NCBI RefSeq assembly: GCF_001570545.1 | Contig: NZ_BBXD01000014.1 | Coordinates: 62,001 to 126,000, forward strand | DNA: 64,000 nt | From: Herbidospora mongoliensis | Lineage (GTDB): Bacteria > Actinomycetota > Actinomycetes > Streptosporangiales > Streptosporangiaceae | Reading direction: 5' to 3' | Part shown: one piece after another, positions 29,581 through 37,833 of the stretch | Layout of the letters: each line of letters opens with the position of its first letter | How positions within the stretch are numbered: the first letter of the stretch is position 1 | Notes under the pieces: model-generated | What the model was told of the DNA's origin: nothing | The model's database searches: none | The model's input: only the letters and a program-made list of their open reading frames with translations | Position numbers and translations under genes: made by a program

Positions 29581-31665
29581 ATGGGGCTACTGGGGGACTA
29601 TTCGGATACGGAGCTCGTGGAGCTGGCCAAATCCACGAGAACGCGGCGGGAGGCGCACGAGCGCATTTTCGCCCGATACAAGGAACGCGTTTTACGCGTG
29701 TGTCTTTCCGGGCTTGATCTGGAGCGGGCCCAGGACGCCGCGCAGGAGTCGTTCCTCGTCATGATGAACGCCGTCGGGCGCGACGGCGGACCGGAACCGG
29801 ACAAGCTCTGGCCGTGGCTCCACGGGGTGGCCTCCAACAAGGTGCTGGAGGCCTACCGTCAGCGGCGGCCGGCTCCGATCGAGCCGCCTGAGGAATGGGC
29901 CGATGCGGACTATGACCGGGTCGACGAGGCGCGGCGGCTGGGGGAGTTCCTGCGACTACTGGACATCGTGGCGTCCGGGCTGACCGAGCGGCAGCGGCGG
30001 ATCTACCAGTTGACGGTGCGGGAGGGGTTACGTGGGCAGGAGCTCGCGGACGCCCTCGCGACCGGCCCCGACGAGGCCAGCCGGTTGAACAACGAGGTCA
30101 GGAGGGTCGTCGCCGACGGCTTCGGCGCCTTCGTAATTGCGGACCACACGCAGTTCCTGTGGCGGGCCGGTCGGAGCGGCGAGTCCTGCCACGGGCTTCT
30201 GAAGATCATGCGGGAGTGGAATCGGCAGCACGGCCTGTGGACCGCGAAGACGTTCCCGGTCACTCTGCGGCATCAGGTTTCCCAGCATGTGCGCGGGTGC
30301 CCGGCCTGTCTGGGCGAGCACCAACGCCGAGTCCGGCCTTACGTGCCCGGCCTCATCCCGGTGCTGCTCCTCCCGGCGCTGGTCGATCGGATGGCGGAGG
30401 AGTTCGCGAAGGTCTCCGCCGAACAGGACACTCGAGAGGGCGCCGAACAGGGCTGGCCGGAAGGAGCCCGGCGGCGCGTCGAGCGGGATGTCACGGCGCC
30501 GATGCCTTCACCCGCACCGCGACGTGCACAACGACCCTCGCCGCCAAGTACACAACGGCCCGCGCCGCGACGGAACCGGCGACGGCCGCGACGGGCCGGG
30601 CCGAGGGTCGGCAACGGGCTGGTCGCAGGTCTCGTGCTGGCCCTGCTGGCCGGTGTCGGATACGTGTGGGCGGAGTCGGGCTCTCCCACCGACCCGCCAC
30701 CCGGTGCGTCGCAGACGATCCCCGCCGTCCTCACCTCCCCGGCTGAGAGGACCACGGGCAGGCCCGCTCCTACGCGGAGCCCTGCCTCACCTCCCGGAGC
30801 CACCCCCGGAGCCAGCTCTCTGGGGAACGCGGCCGGTCCCACGCCCGGGACGCCGCCGGCCGTGCCTGCTATGACGTTCTCCTCCGGGTCGCTCGCCCTG
30901 GAGGAGGTGTACGTCGCCACGCTGACCGGGTTCGGCGCCGACGAGCTCGTCGACATCACCGGCGACCCCTCTCCCGAGAAGACCACGAGGCGAGCCGACG
31001 CGAACGGAGCCGCGACGATCCCGCTGACCGTGGGGCCGTCGCAGGACGCGGGAGAGTACCTGATCACCGCCACCGGACGGCGGACGAAGATCTACACGAC
31101 GGAGGCCGTCACCGTCATCGCGCCGAAGCTGACGGTGTCGGTCCCTGAGGTCGCCCAGGGTGAGAGCGCCATGGTCGAGGGCACGGGCTTTCCGTACAAC
31201 ACCGAGATCACGCTCATGGTCAGCCCCGGTGAGGTACCTCTGACGGCCGTCACCGGCTGCTGTGCCGGGACCTTCACGGTGCCCTTGCCCCCGCTCACCA
31301 CCCCCGGTCGGTACACGATCCAGGCCGAGGGGTTCACCGCCCAGGCCGAGGTCTCGGTACGTGCCCCGCTGTGCCGGCTCGCGCTGACCATGACGTACCG
31401 CATGGAGACGATTCCCGCTGCGCCTCCGTTCGGCGGGACGGAGAAGCGGATCGACGTCCTGTCCGCCACCGGGCTCCCCGCGGGCGCGACCGCGACGTTC
31501 ACCCACGAGGAGAACGGCGGGAGAGCCTCCATCGGCACGAAGGTCGCCGACCAGAACGGCACCGCCAGGATTGACACACGGGTCGGCACCGGCGTGTTCC
31601 ACGTCTCCGCGCCCGGCTGCGAAGACGGGACACACGACGCGGGACGAGGGCCGATCGTCCGCTGA
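29581..31665 (+). CDS. ECF sigma factor fused to zinc anti-sigma-like motif, membrane helix and external domain
   Basis: 694-residue multi-domain protein. Residues about 1-80 match sigma-70 region 2 (AHERIFARYKERVLRVCLSG, AQDAAQESFLVMM) and about 125-180 region 4 (GLTERQRRIYQLTVREGLRGQELADAL). Next is an HxxxCxxC motif (His236, Cys240, Cys243), the zinc-binding signature of ZAS-type anti-sigma factors. A Pro/Arg-rich linker precedes one membrane helix (about 344-365). The remaining 330 residues are Thr/Pro-rich with beta-rich Ig-like units and should be outside the cell. GGGAGG lies before the ATG. The protein may sense an envelope signal and release or tether its own sigma domain; proteolysis would be needed (inference). 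Confidence 0.8.
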   Translation: MGLLGDYSDTELVELAKSTRTRREAHERIFARYKERVLRVCLSGLDLERAQDAAQESFLVMMNAVGRDGGPEPDKLWPWLHGVASNKVLEAYRQRRPAPIEPPEEWADADYDRVDEARRLGEFLRLLDIVASGLTERQRRIYQLTVREGLRGQELADALATGPDEASRLNNEVRRVVADGFGAFVIADHTQFLWRAGRSGESCHGLLKIMREWNRQHGLWTAKTFPVTLRHQVSQHVRGCPACLGEHQRRVRPYVPGLIPVLLLPALVDRMAEEFAKVSAEQDTREGAEQGWPEGARRRVERDVTAPMPSPAPRRAQRPSPPSTQRPAPRRNRRRPRRAGPRVGNGLVAGLVLALLAGVGYVWAESGSPTDPPPGASQTIPAVLTSPAERTTGRPAPTRSPASPPGATPGASSLGNAAGPTPGTPPAVPAMTFSSGSLALEEVYVATLTGFGADELVDITGDPSPEKTTRRADANGAATIPLTVGPSQDAGEYLITATGRRTKIYTTEAVTVIAPKLTVSVPEVAQGESAMVEGTGFPYNTEITLMVSPGEVPLTAVTGCCAGTFTVPLPPLTTPGRYTIQAEGFTAQAEVSVRAPLCRLALTMTYRMETIPAAPPFGGTEKRIDVLSATGLPAGATATFTHEENGGRASIGTKVADQNGTARIDTRVGTGVFHVSAPGCEDGTHDAGRGPIVR

Positions 31666-31677
31666 CCGGCCCGCCCT

Positions 31678-32385
31678 TCAGCGGTGGCAGCGAGCCGAGG
31701 AGTCCACGGCGAAGTCGAGGAACCTCAGCTTCCTGCCGCCTTCCTTCAGGGGGAGGCCCGCGGAGATGCGTACACAGGCGTTCTTGTCGGCGGCTGAGGT
31801 GAGAGTGTCGACGAAATCGTTGATGAACTCCTCCACCATCTGCTCGCAGGCGAACCTGGAGATCTTCGCTGGGGCCCTGAGCGGGGTGCACACTCCGAGG
31901 GAGACCAGGTCGATGACCACCTTGTTGACCAGTTCGTGGCTCGCCGCGACCCTGCTGCCCGCCTGACGGGTGACGTCCCGGGTCACGATGAAGCGGCAGA
32001 TGCCGTTTCCGCAGTTCGGCGCGCCGATCGGCAGTGCCAGCGAGGGTGTGATCAGCGCGGCGAACGTGTTCGGGCCGGCTTTCCCGTCGGGCTGCAGCCC
32101 GTGTGCTTTCTTGAAGGCGCTGACGTTCTTTTCCGTCTGCTCGCCGAACACCCCGGTGACCAGCTGGTCCGGGTAGCCGTTGGCGCGCAGGGCCTGCTGG
32201 AGGATCTCGACACAGGGCGTCTCGCCGGGCCGGTCGACGTCGCCTCTCCGCAGGACCGGGCAGTCATGCGCCTCGCCCGGCCGACCATTCGCCTCGCCCG
32301 GCCAGCCGGGAATGGCGATCGAAATGATGGATACGCCCAGCAGACCCAATCCCACCAACCACAAGAATCTCTTGAACACCCGCAT
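31678..32385 (-). CDS. Exported protein with peptidoglycan-binding domain
   Basis: 235 residues. An N-terminal hydrophobic segment (about 7-26) acts as signal peptide or anchor. Residues about 58-110 form a PG_binding_1 three-helix domain (LQQALRANGYPDQLVTGVFGEQTEKNVSAFKKAHGL). The C-terminal 120 residues contain several cysteines (CGNGICRF, GVCTPLRAP, FACEQM, NACVRI) and match no family I recognise. It converges on the sigma-fusion gene with a 12-base gap. Probably a cell-wall associated protein of unknown function. Confidence 0.75.
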   Translation of the reverse strand: MRVFKRFLWLVGLGLLGVSIISIAIPGWPGEANGRPGEAHDCPVLRRGDVDRPGETPCVEILQQALRANGYPDQLVTGVFGEQTEKNVSAFKKAHGLQPDGKAGPNTFAALITPSLALPIGAPNCGNGICRFIVTRDVTRQAGSRVAASHELVNKVVIDLVSLGVCTPLRAPAKISRFACEQMVEEFINDFVDTLTSAADKNACVRISAGLPLKEGGRKLRFLDFAVDSSARCHR

Positions 32386-32698
32386 GGCGAGGCCTCCGAC
32401 TCGACCATGGCGCCGTTTCTGGCGCCGCTCGAGAAGAGGTGCGGGATGAGACCTGAATCTCCCCCTCCGGAAAGAGAAAATCTTGAAAGAAATTCGCGGG
32501 GTTCACGCTGTGGCATTTGGACGTGCTTGAACGCCCCCGGCCAGCCCTGTGCGAGGGCGGCGTAGCCGACCGCGCTGAGGGCCGGACCACCCGCACGGCT
32601 CCGGCACATCGGCTGGAGAGCGAGCAGGAACAGGTCGATTCGTGCCATGTTCGGGACGGAACGGCGTCCGGACGGTGTCGATCTTGTAGCGTCGGGCG
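32386..32698. other. Intergenic region without a recognisable gene
   Basis: About 310 bases between the divergent peptidoglycan-binding and carboxylesterase genes. An A-rich stretch around 32465-32500 may hold the leftward promoter. I see no ORF with coding character, no clear palindrome and no convincing -35/-10 pair. Confidence 0.6.
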
Positions 32699-34315
32699 AT
32701 GATCCACTTATGGCGAACAGTCACCACCGTCGTGACCGCTGCCGCCCTCACGACGACGGCGTTTCCCGCCGCCGCGACCGTGACTCCGCCCGGCCACCAC
32801 GACGGCGGCCAGACCGCCACGGTCCGCATCGACACCGGCTGGCTGCGTGGCACCGCGGCGAAGGACCACCGGCTCTTCCGGGGAATCCCGTACGCCGCTC
32901 CTCCGGTCGGCGATTTGCGATGGCGGTCGCCGCAACCGGTCGCAGCGTGGCAGGGCGTGCGCGCGGCGACGGCCTTCGGTGACCGATGCGCTCAGCTTCC
33001 CGGCATCACGAGTCTTCCCGGTAGCGACAGCGAGGACTGTCTCTACCTCGACGTGGTCGCGCCGGCCTCCGCTTCGTCCGCGCGGCGCAAACCGGTTGTG
33101 GTCTGGCTGCACGGCGGTGGCCTGATGACCGGGGCGGGCAGCGACAACGACGCCCGCCGGCTCGCCGTCCGAGGCGACGTGGTCGTGGTGACCGTCAACT
33201 ACCGGCTGGGAATTCTTGGCTTCTACGGCTATCCGGGGCTGGAGAACAGCGGCGCGTTCGGCATCGAGGACCAGCAGGCCGCGCTGCGCTGGGTGGCGCG
33301 CAACGCCGTGGCCTTCGGTGGCGATCCGCGCAACGTGACACTCGCGGGAGAGTCGGCCGGCTCGCACTCGGTGTGCGCGCAGCTCGCCTCGCCCTCCGCC
33401 GCGGGGCTCTTCCATCGGGCGATCATGCAGAGCAGCGCCTGCCGGATGGGCGACTTCGCCGCCGCCGGCGTCACCTCCTTCCTCGGCGTGCCGCTGTGGA
33501 TCCCGCGTGAGGCGCACGAGGGCTACGGTCAGGTGATCGCCGCCGGGCTCGGGTGCGCCGATCCGGCCACCGCCCTGGCCTGCCTGCGCGGCAAGCCGGT
33601 CCCCGAGCTGCTCGCCCAGACGCCGCTGCCGCTGCCGGGCTACGGCAACGCCGTCCTGCCGGAGGACCCTGCGAAGGTCTTCGCGGAGGGACGGTTCCAC
33701 CGGGTGCCCGTGTTGTCCGGAACGACCCGGGACGAGGGCACGCTGTTCGCCTCGCTGCTGTTCACCGATCCCGGGCAGGAGGCGTTCGAGGCCGCCGTAC
33801 ACCGGAACTTCGGCGACAAGGCCGCGGCCGTCCTGGCGAAGTATCCGTCGAGCGAGCACGGTTCGCCGCTTCAGGCGGTGGCGGCCATCATGAGCGATTT
33901 CGAGTGGACGTGGGTGGCCCGCGACAACAACCTGCTGTTCGCCGAGCACGTGCCCACCTACGCCTACGAGTTCACCGACCGTACCGCGCCCCCGCTTTTC
34001 AGCCTGTCCAATGGGGTCCAGCCCCTCGCCTTCCACAGCGCGGACCTGTCGTACCTGTTCGACACCTCCTCGCTCACCGCCCCCCTGAACAGGCAGCAGC
34101 GCCGGCTGAGCGACACGATGATCGATTACTGGACTCGCTTCGCCGCCACCGGCACCCCCAACGGTCCCGGCCTGCCGCGCTGGCAGCCGGTACGGCCCGG
34201 CGATCCCACGCCCTACGTCCAGGGACTGGGCCTTGGCCCCGGCGGTGTCGGCCCCTGGGACCAAGCCGCCGCTCACAACCTGGCCTTCTGGGACACGCTG
34301 ACCGCACGCTCCTGA
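32699..34315 (+). CDS. Secreted type-B carboxylesterase
   Basis: 538-residue alpha/beta-hydrolase of the carboxylesterase type B family. Signal peptide about 1-27 (ending FPAAA). Conserved features: FRGIPYAAPPVGDLRW, EDCLYLDVVAP, oxyanion loop WLHGGGL, and nucleophile elbow GESAGS (Ser219). The Glu and His of the triad lie in the usual C-terminal half (for example the LAFHSADLSYLF region). The start has no ribosome site, so the transcript may be leaderless. Hydrolyses esters outside the cell; specific substrate unknown. Confidence 0.9.
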   Translation: MIHLWRTVTTVVTAAALTTTAFPAAATVTPPGHHDGGQTATVRIDTGWLRGTAAKDHRLFRGIPYAAPPVGDLRWRSPQPVAAWQGVRAATAFGDRCAQLPGITSLPGSDSEDCLYLDVVAPASASSARRKPVVVWLHGGGLMTGAGSDNDARRLAVRGDVVVVTVNYRLGILGFYGYPGLENSGAFGIEDQQAALRWVARNAVAFGGDPRNVTLAGESAGSHSVCAQLASPSAAGLFHRAIMQSSACRMGDFAAAGVTSFLGVPLWIPREAHEGYGQVIAAGLGCADPATALACLRGKPVPELLAQTPLPLPGYGNAVLPEDPAKVFAEGRFHRVPVLSGTTRDEGTLFASLLFTDPGQEAFEAAVHRNFGDKAAAVLAKYPSSEHGSPLQAVAAIMSDFEWTWVARDNNLLFAEHVPTYAYEFTDRTAPPLFSLSNGVQPLAFHSADLSYLFDTSSLTAPLNRQQRRLSDTMIDYWTRFAATGTPNGPGLPRWQPVRPGDPTPYVQGLGLGPGGVGPWDQAAAHNLAFWDTLTARS

Positions 34316-34446
34316 CCCGCTGACCGCCGCCTTTTCGGGCATCGTCCCATGACGGCCTGAAACGGATCTATCCACCGATCGGCTGAGTCGAGATCCCGCC
34401 CGTTGGGCGGTGCCGGAGAAGGGGCCCGGCGGCGCAATCTTGGCGC

Positions 34447-35352
34447 ATGCCACCAGTGATCGAGGTAAGCAACCTCCACAAACGCTACGACGACAAGGTG
34501 GCCGTGGACGACGTGTCGTTCACGGTCCACCAAGGAGAGATCTTCGGGATCCTCGGCCGCAACGGGGCCGGGAAGACCACGACGGTGGAATGCGTCGAGG
34601 GTCTGCGCACGCCGGATCGGGGGACGATCTCGGTGCTCGGGCTCGACCCGCTGACCGACCGGCTGGAGCTGACCCGGCGGCTCGGCGTCCAGTTGCAGGC
34701 CGGGATGCTGCCGGGCCGTCTGCGGGTCGGCGAGGCGCTGGAGCTCTACAGCTCCTTCTATCCCCGCCCGGCCGACTGGCGCGGGCTGCTCCACGACCTC
34801 GGACTCTCCGAGAAGGCCCGGTACGCCGACCTGTCGGGCGGCCAGCAGCAGCGGCTGTCGATCGCGCTGGCCCTGGTCGGCAACCCCGACGTCGCGATCC
34901 TGGACGAGCTCACGACCGGGCTCGACCCGCAGGCGCGCCGCGACACGTGGGAACTGATCGAGGGGGTGCGGGCGCGCGGGGTGACGATCGTGCTGGTCAC
35001 CCACTTCATGGAGGAAGCCGAGCGGCTGTGCGACCGGATCGCGCTGATCGACGCGGGCCGGGTCGTCGTCGTGGACACGCCCGCGGGCCTGACCTCGCGT
35101 GCGCGGATCGAGCAGCGCATCCAGTTCCGGCCGTCACGCGAGTTCGACACCGGACTGCTGGCGAACCTGCCCGAGGTCTCCGGCGTCAGCCGCCGGGACG
35201 AGTTCGTCGTCGTCACCGGCGACGACGACGCGCTGAACGCCGTCATGGCGGTGCTGGCCCGCAACCAGATCACGGCCGGGCGGCTCCGCGTGGAGCAGGC
35301 CAGCCTGGAAGACGCTTTCGTGGAACTGACCGGTCGAAAGGACGCGCGATGA
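34447..35352 (+). CDS. ABC-2 type exporter ATP-binding protein
   Basis: 301 residues: Walker A GRNGAGKTTT, Q-loop, signature LSGGQQQRLS, Walker B AILDELTTGLD and the switch His in VTHFMEE, followed by a C-terminal extension typical of drug or antimicrobial-peptide exporters (DrrA/CcmA class). No ribosome site is visible, so it may be leaderless. It overlaps the next gene by four bases; the membrane partner and a two-component system follow, suggesting a detoxification module switched on by its own sensor. Confidence 0.93.
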   Translation: MPPVIEVSNLHKRYDDKVAVDDVSFTVHQGEIFGILGRNGAGKTTTVECVEGLRTPDRGTISVLGLDPLTDRLELTRRLGVQLQAGMLPGRLRVGEALELYSSFYPRPADWRGLLHDLGLSEKARYADLSGGQQQRLSIALALVGNPDVAILDELTTGLDPQARRDTWELIEGVRARGVTIVLVTHFMEEAERLCDRIALIDAGRVVVVDTPAGLTSRARIEQRIQFRPSREFDTGLLANLPEVSGVSRRDEFVVVTGDDDALNAVMAVLARNQITAGRLRVEQASLEDAFVELTGRKDAR

Positions 35353-36086
35353 ACGGCGCTACGTGGCGGCTCATCGCCGTCGAGGGCAAGCTCAGCATCC
35401 GGGACAAGGCCGCCCTCGTCTGGGGTGTCGCCTGTCCGCTGGTCGTGCTGGTCATCCTGGGCAGCATCCCGTCCTTACGGGAGCCCATCACCGAGGATCT
35501 GACGGTCTTCGACGTGTACGTCCCTGTCCTGATCCTGTTCAACGTCGCCATCCTGGCGATGACCGCACTGCCGTCCACGCTCGCCGGGTACCGGGAGAAC
35601 GGCGTCCTGCGGAGGATGCGGACGACCCCTGTCGGGCCGGTCAGAGTGCTCGCCGCCCAGCTCGTGGCCAACTTCGTGATCGCGCTGGTCGCCATGGCGC
35701 TGTTCCTCGCGGTGGCCGGCCTGGGGTTCGGGGTCGAACCGCCGAGGAACCCGCTCGGGTTCGCCGTCGCCTGGCTGCTGGCCACCGCCGCGCTGCTCTC
35801 GATCGGGCTGCTGGTCACCGCGCTGGTGCCGTCGCGGGCGGCGGCCACGGCGATCGGGACGCTGCTGTTCTTCCCGATGATGTTCTTCGCCGGCCTGTGG
35901 GTGCCGATCGCGCAGATGCCGCCGCTCCTGCAGGACGTCAGCGCGTACACGCCGCTCGGCGCGGGCATGGGGGCGTTCCAGGACGCCTACCTGGGCGACT
36001 TTCCCTCGGCGTCGCCGCTGGTGATCCTTGTGGTCCACGCGGTGGTGTGCGCGGCCATCGCCGTCCGCTGGTTCCGCTGGGAGTAG
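35349..36086 (+). CDS. ABC-2 type transporter permease
   Basis: 245-residue membrane protein with six predicted helices and the ABC-2 pattern (TLAGYRENGVLRRMRTTPVGP, FFAGLWVPIAQMPPLLQDVS). Works with the ATP-binding protein encoded upstream (ATGA overlap) to export an unidentified compound, probably a lipid or antibiotic. Immediately followed by the sensor kinase gene. Confidence 0.92.
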   Translation: MNGATWRLIAVEGKLSIRDKAALVWGVACPLVVLVILGSIPSLREPITEDLTVFDVYVPVLILFNVAILAMTALPSTLAGYRENGVLRRMRTTPVGPVRVLAAQLVANFVIALVAMALFLAVAGLGFGVEPPRNPLGFAVAWLLATAALLSIGLLVTALVPSRAAATAIGTLLFFPMMFFAGLWVPIAQMPPLLQDVSAYTPLGAGMGAFQDAYLGDFPSASPLVILVVHAVVCAAIAVRWFRWE

Positions 36087-36088
36087 AC

Positions 36089-37213
36089 GTGCCGTTCCTA
36101 CTGGTCGCCGTCGTGCCGTTCACGCTGCTCGCGGGGCTCACCGGATATCTGGCGGCGGCCGGATATCCGGCCGCCGACCTCTGGCTCTGCGCGGTGGCGG
36201 CGGCGTGGATGCTCGGCCTCTACCGGTGGCGCGAGAAGCCGGTGTTCTTCGCCGGGCTGCTGGTGATCGCCGCCGTCATGGTGCTGCGGAACCCGGTGTT
36301 CGGGCTGTTCACCCCGGTTCCCTACATCTACGCCTTCACGATGCTGCGCTGGCCGTGGCGGCTGGCCGGGGTCGGCCTGACGGCGGTGGTGTCGGGGCTG
36401 GCGCAGGCGTCGCCCGTCCCGGGGCTGCTGCTGCCGCTCGTCATCGTCGGGGTCAACGTCGTCATGATGGGGACGACCGCCTGGGTGCTGCACACCGCCG
36501 ACCTGGAGCGGGAACAGCGGATCGAGGCCGTGGCCCGGCTGGAGGCCGCTCTTGAGGAGAACGCCGGGCTGCACGCCCAGCTCCTCGTCCAGGCCCGCGA
36601 GGCGGGCGTGCTCGACGAGCGGCAGCGGATGGCCAGGGAGATCCACGACACCCTGGCCCAGGGGCTGACCGGGATCATCACGCAGCTCCAGGCGGCCGAG
36701 CAGCTGCACGAGGTGCCGCAGCAGTGGCGGCGGCCGTTCGACGCGGTGAAGGGGCTGGCCAGGGAGAGCCTCCAGGAGGCCCGCCGGTCGGTCGACGCGC
36801 TGCGGCCCGCGCACCTGGAGACCGCGCGGCTGAGCGAGGCTCTGGCGAGCGTCGCCGATCGGTGGTCGGCCCTGCAGGGCATCCCGGTCGAGGTCACCAC
36901 CACCGGGACGGTCCGGTCACTCGACGCCGCGACGGAGTTCGGACTGCTGCGTACCGCGCAGGAGGCCCTCGCCAACGTGGCCAAGCACGCCGGCGCGCGG
37001 CGGGTCGGGGTGACGCTGTCCTATTTGGAGGGGGAGGTGGCTCTGGACGTACGGGATGATGGAAAGGGTTTCGATCTTTCCCGGCACAGCGAGGGATTCG
37101 GACTGTCCATCATGCGGCAGCGCGTGGAAGGGCTGTCCGGGAGCCTGCGCGTCGAATCCGAGCCCGGCCTGGGGACCGGGATCTCGGCCTGCGTCCCCTG
37201 GAGGTCCGCATGA
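36089..37213 (+). CDS. Sensor histidine kinase (NarL/DesK-like)
   Basis: 374 residues: about five N-terminal membrane helices (to about 150), a coiled linker, a HisKA_3 dimerisation domain with phospho-acceptor His186 (REIHDTLAQGLTG), and an HATPase domain with N-box (EALANVAKHA) and G-boxes (DDGKGF, GFGLSIM, GLGTG). GTG start is two bases after the permease stop. Pairs with the response regulator directly downstream, likely reporting on the exporter's substrate or membrane state. Confidence 0.93.
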   Translation: MPFLLVAVVPFTLLAGLTGYLAAAGYPAADLWLCAVAAAWMLGLYRWREKPVFFAGLLVIAAVMVLRNPVFGLFTPVPYIYAFTMLRWPWRLAGVGLTAVVSGLAQASPVPGLLLPLVIVGVNVVMMGTTAWVLHTADLEREQRIEAVARLEAALEENAGLHAQLLVQAREAGVLDERQRMAREIHDTLAQGLTGIITQLQAAEQLHEVPQQWRRPFDAVKGLARESLQEARRSVDALRPAHLETARLSEALASVADRWSALQGIPVEVTTTGTVRSLDAATEFGLLRTAQEALANVAKHAGARRVGVTLSYLEGEVALDVRDDGKGFDLSRHSEGFGLSIMRQRVEGLSGSLRVESEPGLGTGISACVPWRSA

Positions 37214-37833
37214 TCCGCTTGCTGATCGCCGACGACCATCCCATCGTCAGAGACGGTCTGTGCGCCATGTTCGCCGCCGCGCCCGGCTTCGAGGTGGTGG
37301 GGGAGGCGGCCGACGGCGCCGAGGCGGTGCGGCTCGCCGGTGAGTTGCGGCCCGATGTGATCCTGCTCGACCTGCGCATGCCGGGAGTGGACGGGCTGAC
37401 CGCGATCACCGAGCTGACCAGGCTGGGCGTGACCTCGAAGATCCTCGTGCTGACGACCTACGACACCGACTCCCACGTGCTGCCGGCGATCGAGGCGGGC
37501 GCGACCGGCTACCTGCTCAAGGACTCACCCCGGGAGGAGTTGCTGCGCGGCGCGCGGGCCGCCGCCCGGGGGGAGAGCGTGCTGTCGCCGTCGGTGGCGG
37601 CCCGGCTGCTGACGCGGGTACGCACCCCGCCGCCCCTGCTCAGCCCACGTGAACTCGAGGTCATCGAGCTGATCGCGGCCGGGAACGGCAACCGGGAGGC
37701 GGCCGCCCGGCTGTTCATCACCGAGGCCACGGTCAAGAGCCACCTGCTGAACATCTACGCCAAACTCGGCGTCAACGACCGCGCCGCCGCCGTCGCGGAG
37801 GCGTTCAACCGGGGGCTGCTCATCCCGCGCTAG
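37210..37833 (+). CDS. NarL/LuxR-type response regulator
   Basis: 207 residues: receiver domain with acceptor Asp54 (VILLDLRMPG) and conserved Lys (YLLKDS), then a C-terminal LuxR HTH (LSPRELEVIELIAAGNGNREAAARLFITEATVKSHLLNI). Four-base overlap with the kinase gene. Its 3' end overlaps the convergent LuxR regulator by 14 bases. Probably activates the exporter operon. Confidence 0.94.
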   Translation: MIRLLIADDHPIVRDGLCAMFAAAPGFEVVGEAADGAEAVRLAGELRPDVILLDLRMPGVDGLTAITELTRLGVTSKILVLTTYDTDSHVLPAIEAGATGYLLKDSPREELLRGARAAARGESVLSPSVAARLLTRVRTPPPLLSPRELEVIELIAAGNGNREAAARLFITEATVKSHLLNIYAKLGVNDRAAAVAEAFNRGLLIPR

